In this document: positions 1 to 6,395 of the stretch, one piece after another
How the letters are laid out: each line of letters begins with the position of its first letter
How positions within the stretch are numbered: position 1 is the stretch's first letter
Assembly (NCBI GenBank): GCA_044235645.1
Contig: JBIIHQ010000022.1
Span: forward strand, 1 to 14,503
DNA from: OMIW01 sp044235645
GTDB lineage: Bacteria; Bdellovibrionota_C; UBA2361; OMIW01
DNA: 14,503 bases
Direction: 5' to 3'
The notes under the pieces: generated by a model
Seen by the model: the letters and a program-made list of their open reading frames with translations, nothing else
What the model was told of the DNA's origin: nothing
Database searches by the model: none
Position numbers and translations under genes: made by a program

Positions 1-543
1 GGCCGTCGCGGTGAAGGTCGGGGTGAACGTTCTGGTCGCGGTTGAAGTCGGGGTCGCCGTTCTCGTTGGGGTGGCAGTAGCTGTGTTCGTTGGTGTTGCG
101 GTGGCTGTCCGTGTGGCGGTTGCGGTTACCGTGGCCGTCGCGGTGAAGGTCGGAGTGGCCGAGCTGGTCGCGGTCGACGTCGCGGTGGCGGTTGAAGTAT
201 GCGTTGCCGTTGGTGTCGGGGACGCCGTGAAGGTACAGGAGGCGGTTGCGGTCGGAGTGGCTGAGGGAGTTGCTGTTGGAGTTACTGTCCGAGTTGCCGT
301 CGCGGTCCATGTGGGCAGTGGAGTCCATGTCGGCAGCGGGGTCCACGTGGGCACCGTGGTCCACGTGGGTGCGGGAGTCCAGGTCGGGAGAGGAGTCCAG
401 GTGGCGAATGCAGCCAGGGTCGGGCCCGGTGTGTGAGTGTTCGTTGGAGTCCTTGTGGGCGTTACCGAAAGGGTGGGACACGGCGTGGGGGTTGGAGTTT
501 CAATCGCCAGAGCGTTGGCCCCGAGGGGCACAGGAGTCGGGGT
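1..543 (-). repeat. Thr/Pro/Ala-coding low-complexity tract
   Basis: This stretch encodes residues 281-461 of the left-edge surface protein, with Thr at roughly every second position alternating with Pro, Ala, Ser or another small residue. The complementary strand reads as a false Val/Gly/Ala-rich frame. The tract continues past the window edge. Confidence 0.85.
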
Positions 544-1383
544 AACGCACCACGATGCCGTCGATAAAAGCTGTTTGCTAAACGAGAACCCAACTATCGT
601 CGACCCGTTGGGAAAACGGTTGGAATCTAGGCCGAGAGCACTCAGCTCAGGTAGTGGCAGCGGCACGATAGGCCCTGCGTAGCGCCCATCTGATACCACG
701 TTTAGACTGAAAGAAGGGCCGAAGTAATTGATATCTATCGACGTGTTAGTGCAATTCGGGCCGTATCGAGGGTTCCCCCCTGCTCGTAGGACCGCCTGGT
801 TGTAAGCCTCATAGCTCGCGAAGCCGCCATTCGCCTCCGACACGCTCTTCGCCGACACATCTCGGTAAACCCCGAGGGTAGATGCCCCTGAATTGTTCGC
901 GTGCGCAAACTTTACCGCAAAAAGCTGACCCTGAGCGCTTGCCTCAGCGAACGGAAGACTCGAGAAATTGATAAAGAGATCGCCCCAGGTCGGGTTCAAT
1001 CCTAATTCTTGGCTCGCAGTGCTCCCTGGTGGAGCAAATGCCCCCGAGATGGCGATAAAGATGTCGGAGGGGGTTTCCATGGTCGCGAGACCATAAACTT
1101 CGGCTCCTGCACTCAAATCACCCTGCCCGATTCCATCAAGGTCCCCATCGATGGCATATCGCCAGCCATTTTCCGGTTGAACCTCCTGACACCGACCATC
1201 GAACGCTGTGGTGTCATTCAGGGACTCGGTTGTCACCGACATGACAGAGGTATCGAAGCTTTCGGGACAAAGGGGAGCTCCGAGGAGTCCAACCAGCGTG
1301 GCGACCAAGGTCGCAGCAAGGACCGCGCTCCTATTTTGGAAAGTAAAGTGGCGCACGTGCTGGAAAGACTGCTTGGACAACAT
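1..1383 (-). CDS. Secreted Thr/Pro-repeat surface protein, XDD3-like N-terminal domain, 3' end beyond window
   Basis: This frame is open for 461 codons from the ATG at 1383 down to base 1, so the C-terminus lies outside the window. An in-frame TGA lies just upstream (near 1417), so this is the only ATG available; an AG-rich stretch (GAGAGAAG) precedes it. Residues 18-37 form a hydrophobic signal-peptide core. Residues about 40-280 form a globular domain with NGWRYAIDGD (72-81), WGDLFINF (133-140), LFAVKFAHANNSG (154-166), GVYRDVSAKSV (171-181) and GFSF (265-268). From memory these motifs recall the XDD3 family of exosortase-dependent surface proteins; that assignment is tentative. Residues 281-461 are almost entirely Thr alternating with Pro, Ala and Ser, a probable extended, O-glycosylatable stalk, with a Trp-containing subset at 328-360. 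It is a paralogue of the gene at 1748-3382. Location outside the cytoplasm is inferred; the function is unknown. Confidence 0.82.
   Translation of the reverse strand, partial: MLSKQSFQHVRHFTFQNRSAVLAATLVATLVGLLGAPLCPESFDTSVMSVTTESLNDTTAFDGRCQEVQPENGWRYAIDGDLDGIGQGDLSAGAEVYGLATMETPSDIFIAISGAFAPPGSTASQELGLNPTWGDLFINFSSLPFAEASAQGQLFAVKFAHANNSGASTLGVYRDVSAKSVSEANGGFASYEAYNQAVLRAGGNPRYGPNCTNTSIDINYFGPSFSLNVVSDGRYAGPIVPLPLPELSALGLDSNRFPNGSTIVGFSFSKQLLSTASWCVTPTPVPLGANALAIETPTPTPCPTLSVTPTRTPTNTHTPGPTLAAFATWTPLPTWTPAPTWTTVPTWTPLPTWTPLPTWTATATRTVTPTATPSATPTATASCTFTASPTPTATHTSTATATSTATSSATPTFTATATVTATATRTATATPTNTATATPTRTATPTSTATRTFTPTFTATA
305..412 (-). repeat. Six 18-bp tandem units encoding a Thr-Trp-Thr-Pro-Leu-Pro-like hexapeptide
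   Basis: Six consecutive 18-bp units start on the plus strand at 305, 323, 341, 359, 377 and 395. Each begins GTCCA(T/C/G)GT. In the minus-strand protein they give repeated TWTPxP hexapeptides at about residues 328-360. The units differ at several positions, so the array is not a very recent expansion, but the period is exact. Regular Trp in an otherwise plain Thr/Pro stalk is the distinctive feature. Confidence 0.85.
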
Positions 1384-1747
1384 ACCGAACTTCTCTCTGA
1401 ACTGACTCGAAGGTCCTCACGCGAAAATGAGGATGGCTCAGATTTCTCCCTGAGTGGGGAAGGCCAACCCCCGTTTGGGTGACCAAGATTAAATGAGGAG
1501 AATGTAACGGAGCGAGTGCCACTAGTCAACCGCAGTTAGGAATTATCTTCGTGATAATAAGAATCTTTTGATTCAATTGGGTGTTGTTGTACCGGTCGAT
1601 GGAGCTCGACCGTTCCTCGGTGACCTCTTCGAACGGGTCGGCGAGGGTACGACAGAGGGCCCCCTCCGATGAGGCTCAGGCACGATCCATACCCTCGATT
1701 CGGGTCGTCATCGGGGGAGCAAATCTTTGCTGTTCATTCGGCTGAGA
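1384..1747. other. 364-bp intergenic region between the two surface-protein genes
   Basis: No convincing gene lies here; the short frames on both strands have no family features. It holds an AT-rich patch at about 1538-1582 that could carry the minus-strand promoter of the left-edge gene (TATTAT and GATAAT hexamers without a well-spaced -35), and a perfect 7-bp inverted repeat at 1593-1612. Neither arrangement is strong enough to assign a definite function. Confidence 0.5.
1593..1612. repeat. Perfect 7-bp inverted repeat (possible hairpin downstream of the upstream surface-protein gene)
   Basis: The arms CGGTCGA (1593-1599) and TCGACCG (1606-1612) are exact reverse complements around a 6-nt loop. 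It lies about 135 bp past the stop of the minus-strand gene ending at 1748. There is no T-run on the minus-strand exit side, so it is not a canonical intrinsic terminator. It could be a factor-assisted terminator or a protein site. Confidence 0.4.
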
Positions 1748-3382
1748 TCACTTTTTGCAAAGGCGACACCTCGTGTCCAGTTTGGCCACCTGATTAAGGA
1801 GTCCCTGTAAACGATTTCCTGTTCGGTTTGTGCCAGTACTCGAGCCTGGGAGACCGGCTGGTCGAGAGCAGCTGACGACATCACGGGCTAAAGCCGCTGC
1901 ATCATTGGCATACCGGGCGATAACTCCCTTCACTCGGGTGACCTCGCGGTTGAAGTTCCGAACAATACATGTATTCCCGCATAGTCTCACAGGTTTCAGA
2001 AGATGTGTTGAAATCTCCTGAGAAATTTTGCCTTGGTGGGCCAAAGACTGGGTTTCAAGCGGAAAGCTCGCAAGTTCTGAGCATCCGCGAATAGTCCGGG
2101 CTCGCTGAATGTCCTCCCTCCATGAATGGGAGATTTTTTGGGAAACAGCCCCGAGCTGTCGAGCGAGCCTCTTCATCTTCAGGGTTGGCTTGACGGTCAC
2201 GCACCGCGAAGGAACCGGTGTCGGACAAAGGCTTGATCCTTGACCAGACGACCCAAATCTCGACCCAATCGGTGCTGCATTCAAGCATGCATTTGGAACT
2301 ATCGGGGTGGGTTGGGGGGAAGGGGTTGCCGTCAGCGTGGGTGAGGAGGTCGGAGTCCTCGTCGGTGTAAGAGTGGCGGTCGGGGTTGCTGTTGCGGTCG
2401 GAGTTTCCGTCGGAGTCGATGTAGGAGTTTCCGTTGGGGTGGGTGTCGGAGTTTCGGTCGGCGTTGGTGTTGGAGTCTCTGTTGGCGTTGGTGTTGGAGT
2501 CTCTGTTGGAGTGGCGGTAGGGGTAGCTGTTGGAGTTGGTGTGACCACTAGTCGTGCGGAGGGGGTAGCTCGCTCGGGGCTTGAACACCCAGATGCGTTC
2601 TCGAGGAGAGTTCTGTCAAACGAAAAGGCTATGATGGCGCTGCGTGGAAACCTCCTCTGATCAAAACCCTCAGCGAGTGCCTGTCCCTCAGAGAGGAGAG
2701 AGATCGGGCCCACATACATTCCTCGTCTAATGACCGTGAGGCGGGGAGAACGGTTGGACGAGGCTGAAAAAACCGCCGAGTGACACCGAGTTCCGACGGT
2801 ATCACGTCTCGTCTGCACACGATGGATCGGACCGCCCGTTTTATTGGTCCCAAAAATCCGCCGAGGAGCCGAGGTTCCCTTTGCATTTACATCTCCATAA
2901 ACGCCCAAACGACCAACGCCGGCGCCGTTTTTTCGAGCGAAACGAATACCGCAAAGGCGGCGGATGTCGCTCGCCTCTGAGAGCGAGAGTCCACTCGTGT
3001 TGATGAAGAGGTCTCCCCAAGACGAGTTTCTTCGAGATCTTGCCATCCTCGGTGAACGAGGGTTCTTCGCGATGACGATGATCGTTTGTGAGGAGGTATT
3101 TTTGAGGGCCATTCCTCGAAGTTCGCTCGTGGTGTATTTGTTGCCCGCTCTCACGGCATCAGAGGATTTGTCGAGAAAGTAATGCCACCCATTCGCTTCG
3201 ACCGATTCCGAACACTTACTATCAGAGGAGAAGGTATCCCGGAGGTCAGTGAAGGAGAGGGAAATGGTTCCGTCATTGGTGCCGATTATCGGGCGAGGAA
3301 CGCCGATGAGCCCAATCATAATGCCAAGCGCAGAGAGGGCAAAAATACGGCGGGCACGGGAGGAGAGGGTCGGGGGGGTCAT
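1748..3382 (-). CDS. Secreted Thr/Pro-repeat surface protein, XDD3-like domain plus Cys-rich C-terminal module
   Basis: This 544-residue protein is a paralogue of the gene immediately downstream (1-1383). Residues 10-30 (RARR followed by a hydrophobic run) look like a signal peptide. Residues about 35-265 are the globular domain, with NGWHYFLD (64-71), WGDLFINTSGL (122-132), GIRFARKNGAG (145-155), GVYGDVNAKG (160-169) and IAFSFDRTLL (251-260). It is more Arg-rich and more diverged than its paralogue. Residues 281-360 are a Thr/Pro/Glu stalk including a TPTPTETP octapeptide repeat. Residues about 365-544 are a basic, probably helical module with nine Cys (366, 386, 394, 434, 468, 472, 505, 539, 542), suggesting disulfides outside the cytoplasm. 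No PEP-CTERM-like motif plus hydrophobic tail is seen at the C-terminus. The ATG at 3382 has no obvious Shine-Dalgarno. The XDD3 likeness is from memory; the function is unknown. Confidence 0.78.
   Translation of the reverse strand: MTPPTLSSRARRIFALSALGIMIGLIGVPRPIIGTNDGTISLSFTDLRDTFSSDSKCSESVEANGWHYFLDKSSDAVRAGNKYTTSELRGMALKNTSSQTIIVIAKNPRSPRMARSRRNSSWGDLFINTSGLSLSEASDIRRLCGIRFARKNGAGVGRLGVYGDVNAKGTSAPRRIFGTNKTGGPIHRVQTRRDTVGTRCHSAVFSASSNRSPRLTVIRRGMYVGPISLLSEGQALAEGFDQRRFPRSAIIAFSFDRTLLENASGCSSPERATPSARLVVTPTPTATPTATPTETPTPTPTETPTPTPTETPTPTPTETPTSTPTETPTATATPTATLTPTRTPTSSPTLTATPSPQPTPIVPNACLNAAPIGSRFGSSGQGSSLCPTPVPSRCVTVKPTLKMKRLARQLGAVSQKISHSWREDIQRARTIRGCSELASFPLETQSLAHQGKISQEISTHLLKPVRLCGNTCIVRNFNREVTRVKGVIARYANDAAALARDVVSCSRPAGLPGSSTGTNRTGNRLQGLLNQVAKLDTRCRLCKK
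2303..2542 (-). repeat. Thr/Pro/Glu stalk with 24-bp tandem repeats
   Basis: The stretch encodes residues 281-360 of the surface protein. Between about 2402 and 2509 it contains successive 24-bp units encoding TPTPTETP, two neighbouring units being almost identical in DNA. The period is a multiple of three, so slippage would lengthen or shorten the stalk without shifting the frame. Confidence 0.8.
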
Positions 3383-3701
3383 GGGGGGCCGGTGCTGAAT
3401 ACTGAATACACTGGCACGGAGGGAGGCTTTAGCCTCTCCTCAGGGACGGGAGGAATCCCTATCTCGGCAAGGGTCAGGGAGAAGATCGTCGTCTGGTGTG
3501 CCAAGCAGAGTTAACGACCCGCTGTCGCAATAAAACGAGCGACTTCGTTCGCCGTACAGTGAACGAGACAGGGGCCGGGGGAGATTATTTTAACGGGCTA
3601 TCGATGACCGTCACCCCCCACAGCGGAGGCTCATAAAGAGCAAATGACGAGCGCACTCTTCGTGAACACTCCTCCGCTGAGCGAGGGGTTACGAGACGCT
3701 C
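3383..3701. other. 319-bp intergenic region between cold-shock gene and surface-protein gene
   Basis: No gene is supported. It contains a terminator-like hairpin at 3535-3555, a pair of 9-bp inverted arms (CAGCGGAGG at 3621-3629 and its complement at 3671-3679, 41 bp apart), and a short palindrome GAGGCTTTAGCCTC near 3423-3436 in the presumed leader of the surface-protein gene. Confidence 0.5.
3535..3555 (-). terminator. Intrinsic terminator candidate downstream of the cold-shock gene
   Basis: Read on the minus strand, the sequence folds as ACG-GCGA, a 6-nt loop, then TCGC-(bulged T)-CGT, a 7-bp stem with one bulge. It is followed directly by TTTATT (3535 down to about 3529). It lies about 150 bp past the cold-shock stop and about 150 bp before the next start, so it would separate the two transcription units. 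Confidence 0.55.
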
Positions 3702-4073
3702 CTAGCTGTCGAATGTGCTGGAGTCGGTTCTTTCGATACCATCCGATCCTTCCAGCCGAAGCGCTGATGCGCCCACGGACAGGCTTGATGCCGCTGATAA
3801 TCCCCGTGGTTCCTCGACGGTAACTTCGACCTTCAGTTCGGAGGCAGGCCGCTGTTCATTTGAGACGAGCCTGTACACTCTCGCCGCATTGAGGCCTTTA
3901 TCACCCTCTTGAAGCTCATACTCAACGGTCTCACCATCTTTCAGGGTTTTGAACCCCTCGGACTGGATAACAGAGTAGTGAACAAATACGTCCTTCCCAC
4001 TTTTATGTTCAATGAACCCGAATCCCTTCGCATCATTGAACCACTTAACGACCCCTCGAAGCGTCTCCGACAT
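3702..4073 (-). CDS. Cold-shock domain protein with C-terminal extension
   Basis: This 123-residue protein has an N-terminal cold-shock domain (about 4-70), a five-stranded OB fold binding single-stranded RNA or DNA and typically acting as an RNA chaperone. Visible signatures are GVVKWFNDAKGFGFIEH (7-23, including RNP1 and the stacking residues Trp11, Phe18 and Phe20) and the RNP2-like DVFVHYS (28-34). Bacterial CspA-type proteins are usually about 65-75 residues; this one continues for about 53 more, rich in Ser, Glu and Ala (SELKVEVTVEEP and a Ser-rich tail) and probably disordered. The start is supported by TAGGAT a few bases upstream of the ATG. It is transcribed divergently from the hybrid kinase. 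Several hundred non-coding bases lie upstream, leaving room for the long leader common in this family. Family assignment is firm; the role of the tail is unknown. Confidence 0.93.
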   Translation of the reverse strand: MSETLRGVVKWFNDAKGFGFIEHKSGKDVFVHYSVIQSEGFKTLKDGETVEYELQEGDKGLNAARVYRLVSNEQRPASELKVEVTVEEPRGLSAASSLSVGASALRLEGSDGIERTDSSTFDS

Positions 4074-4462
4074 AACATCCTACCATTCAAAAGCGACTAA
4101 ACTCTCTACGCCACTCTGCCCCAGTACCTCGTGCCTGTGACGCCACCATTCTCTACGGCTACCCGACTTTTTTATCCCTGATGCATTTCCCAGAACTACT
4201 CTCGCGCAGATCTCAAAGTCGCGCACAGCTTAACGCGACGATCATCAATGCACTACGACAGCTCACATCAAAACATCTCCCGATGGCATACCGGAGGTCC
4301 CCTTTGAAAAAGACGCATAACCCCGGGGAGAGGAATTCTTCGTGAGGAACGAGCACGCCGAGGCTCACATGTATGATGCACCAGCTGTTCGCCTTGGAGC
4401 GCTCCTTCGACGATGGCTCCTTTCAATACCTCCCGATGTCACTCCCTCGCCGCTGATGGTTT

Positions 4463-4477
4463 GTTACCAACGGTAAC
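4463..4477. promoter_or_regulatory. Palindrome GTTACC-AAC-GGTAAC, possible operator
   Basis: A perfect 6-bp inverted repeat with a 3-bp centre lies in the divergent intergenic region. Its size and symmetry fit a dimeric regulator site, but no cognate regulator is visible, so the role is inferred only. Confidence 0.35.
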
Positions 4478-4572
4478 GTAAGTCATCCATACCCTTACAA
4501 ATCGAGGGTGACGTCCGCCTACGAAGTTCTATTAATGCAAAGGTCGATACTAATGTCCAGCATAAATTCTTG

Positions 4573-4589
4573 GGGTAAGGAATTTACCC
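4573..4589. promoter_or_regulatory. Inverted repeat GGGTAA-5 nt-TTACCC upstream of the hybrid kinase
   Basis: A perfect 6-bp inverted repeat with a 5-nt centre lies about 210 bp upstream of the likely kinase start. It could be an operator or a leader hairpin. It uses the same GGTAA core as the palindrome 100 bp further left. Confidence 0.3.
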
Positions 4590-4799
4590 TGTGGAATTTC
4601 CCAAAGTACGCATGTGAGTGGGTTGTGCGGTTGAATAAACACCACCGAAAGGACATTTTTAGCGATTGTGTGAGACGGATCTTTTGGAGAGGTGGTTGCA
4701 GGAGAATGCTTCAGCCCGTACCTTGCTCGTGATGTCGCGAATGTTTCGGCGGGGATAATTTCTATTGCCGTGAGGTACAAAGAAACTCGGAGGAGTTCG

Positions 4800-6350
4800 G
4801 TGAAAACAACGAGAGGGGATGGCCTGGGGTGGATTGTCGTGACTGACCAGAGCTTATTGGTTCAGTTCGCCTCCGAAGCGGCTTTAAAGTGGCTTGGGGG
4901 AGAACGGTACGGAACTGCTGCAAGGTCGGGGATTCGACTATCTCTCGCCGTTCCGGAGCTAGCTGAGGCGATTTTAAGTGCGAACCGATCTGATTTTCCA
5001 ATTAACTGCACGATTCACCCAGTTGAGTTGTCGCAATCCTCCATTGAACTGACTGTTCACCGACTTGGAGACACAATTTCTGGCTTCTGTTGCTATCGGG
5101 CGGATAGTGAGGGTGTTTCTCGAAGAGATCGAGGTGAAGGTTCGGGAGTTCGTGGTGAGATTGAAAGCCTTTCTCGGGCGAGTCTTCTCGAGCGAGTAAC
5201 GGCGGGAGTCGTGCACGATCTGAATAACGGGGTAACGGGAATCCTCGGACACGTCGCTTATTTGAGAATGGTACTAGCGGAAGAGGGAGCGCATCGTGAG
5301 TCGCTTCGCGCGATCGAGAGAGGGTCGCGTCAGGTCGGCGCGTTGACCGCCAACCTCGGGTATATCGCGCAACCAAGCGAGGGCCTGTCGCTCGATCCGA
5401 GCGATGCCCGCGTACTCATTCGTCAGGTGACTGGCTTGATGGAATCGGTGCTCCCTCGTGGCATTGAGGTTGAGGTCGATCTGCCCCCCAATCCCCTCTG
5501 GGTAGGAGGGCAAGATAGACGAATTGCTGAATATCTGTTATACTTTTCCCTTGGTATTTGTGAATCGAGAATGAAGGTCAGAACGCTGACGCTCTCGCTT
5601 AGTCCGGGGAGAGATGCTCTATCTGAGGGGGGAGCAGGAGAGCCTGCCACCGACATGAGGGTGTCGGTGAGGATACGATGTTGCGGGTGGGATGGTCATT
5701 GGCTGGATTGTGTTGCCCGCATTGTCGATTCTCTCACTGCTCGATCACAGGCAGCAGATGGCCACTCCGAAAGGGTTTCTGTTTCATGGGCAGAAATGAA
5801 TCCGGGGGAAGGGGGATGCGGAGACGGTGAGATCGCGGTTACCTTTCTCTTTTCGGGGGCTGCTTCGGATCCGGATCTGTCGCTAGGGCGGGGGCAGTGC
5901 GTTCCCGAGGAGAGTTCCAGGGAGAGCCACCTCTTAGACCGAATTCCTGAGCCCCGTGTGTCAGTGGCGGCAACAGTTGGGGGGCGGGAACGCATACTCG
6001 TCATGGATGATGACCGTGCAGTTCGAGATGTCGTCCTGCTCGGACTTGAGCAGCTTGGCTATACGGTCACGGCTGTTGATTCGGGAGAGGCGGCGATTGC
6101 GGCGTGCCAGAGCGGAGTTCCTTTTGATTTGGTCCTCCTCGATATGGTGTTACCGAATGTCACGGGTGATAAAGTTTTCTCGGAAATTCGGTCGATTCAC
6201 CCGTACATGAAGATCCTCGTAATGAGTGGCTTTAGCCGAGCCGCTCGGGTGGAGGAACTTCTCAATGCGGGAAGGAGTGTGTTTCTGCAAAAGCCGTTCA
6301 CCATGGAGGAGCTTGGGGCGCGAGTGCGCGAGTGTCTGGATGGGGACTAG
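4800..6350 (+). CDS. Hybrid sensor kinase: PAS-like, HisKA-type, degenerate ATPase, receiver
   Basis: I chose the GTG at 4800 because GGAGGAG lies a few bases upstream; the frame is open back to a GTG at 4692, which has no properly spaced ribosome site. The protein would be 516 residues and cytoplasmic, with no membrane segment seen. Residues 9-100 look like a PAS-type sensor. The dimerisation helix holds the H-box ERVTAGVVHDLNNGVTGILG (131-150) with His139 as the likely phosphoacceptor. Residues 200-355 sit where the HATPase domain belongs, but the N-box Asn and the DxGxG and GxGLG glycine boxes are not recognisable. Residues 397-516 are a good receiver: acidic Asp403-405, phosphoacceptor Asp448 in LVLLDMVLP, Ser476 in VMSGFS and Lys498 in QKPF. 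It may work as a phosphotransfer or binding protein rather than an active kinase. It lies 45 bp upstream of the dus gene. Confidence 0.85.
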   Translation: MKTTRGDGLGWIVVTDQSLLVQFASEAALKWLGGERYGTAARSGIRLSLAVPELAEAILSANRSDFPINCTIHPVELSQSSIELTVHRLGDTISGFCCYRADSEGVSRRDRGEGSGVRGEIESLSRASLLERVTAGVVHDLNNGVTGILGHVAYLRMVLAEEGAHRESLRAIERGSRQVGALTANLGYIAQPSEGLSLDPSDARVLIRQVTGLMESVLPRGIEVEVDLPPNPLWVGGQDRRIAEYLLYFSLGICESRMKVRTLTLSLSPGRDALSEGGAGEPATDMRVSVRIRCCGWDGHWLDCVARIVDSLTARSQAADGHSERVSVSWAEMNPGEGGCGDGEIAVTFLFSGAASDPDLSLGRGQCVPEESSRESHLLDRIPEPRVSVAATVGGRERILVMDDDRAVRDVVLLGLEQLGYTVTAVDSGEAAIAACQSGVPFDLVLLDMVLPNVTGDKVFSEIRSIHPYMKILVMSGFSRAARVEELLNAGRSVFLQKPFTMEELGARVRECLDGD

Positions 6351-6395
6351 GTCTTTTCTGGAAAAATGATCTAGTAAGGTAGTAATTGTTCTCAT

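Larger units (their letters stand above)
4074..4799. other. Divergent intergenic region with two palindromes
   Basis: About 720 bp lie between the cold-shock gene (minus) and the most likely start of the hybrid kinase (plus). I find no convincing gene: the short frames here show no family motif or good start site. It should hold both divergent promoters, but I cannot assign clear -35/-10 pairs. Two inverted repeats at 4463-4477 and 4573-4589 share a GGTAA/TTACC core in opposite arrangement. Confidence 0.5.

Noticed and set aside
305..412. Regular 18-bp repeats considered as a CRISPR-like array
   Set aside because: Units are contiguous without spacers and encode an in-frame hexapeptide.
11..545. 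Plus-strand Val/Gly/Ala-rich frame of 141 residues and neighbouring plus-strand frames
   Set aside because: They are antisense readings of the Thr/Pro-coding repeat of the minus-strand gene, which continues open through 1383 with a signal peptide and a globular domain.
1009..1529. Frames on both strands overlapping the start of the left-edge surface gene
   Set aside because: None has family motifs, and they conflict with the well-supported minus-strand frame starting at 1383.
2055..2588. Minus-strand 177-residue Asn/Ser/Asp-rich frame
   Set aside because: Second-frame reading of the same repeats; the frame with signal peptide and WGDLFIN domain is continuous across the region, so this one is a by-product.
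2307..2660. Plus-strand Val/Gly-rich frame of 117 residues
   Set aside because: Antisense shadow of the Thr/Pro stalk of the 1748-3382 gene.
4508..4780. Short frames on both strands upstream of the hybrid kinase
   Set aside because: No motif, poor start context and mutual overlap; treated as regulatory intergenic sequence.
4692..4799. N-terminal extension of the hybrid kinase from the GTG at 4692
   Set aside because: GGAGAG abuts that GTG with no spacing, while the GTG at 4800 has GGAGGAG at a proper distance and the PAS-like domain begins just after it.
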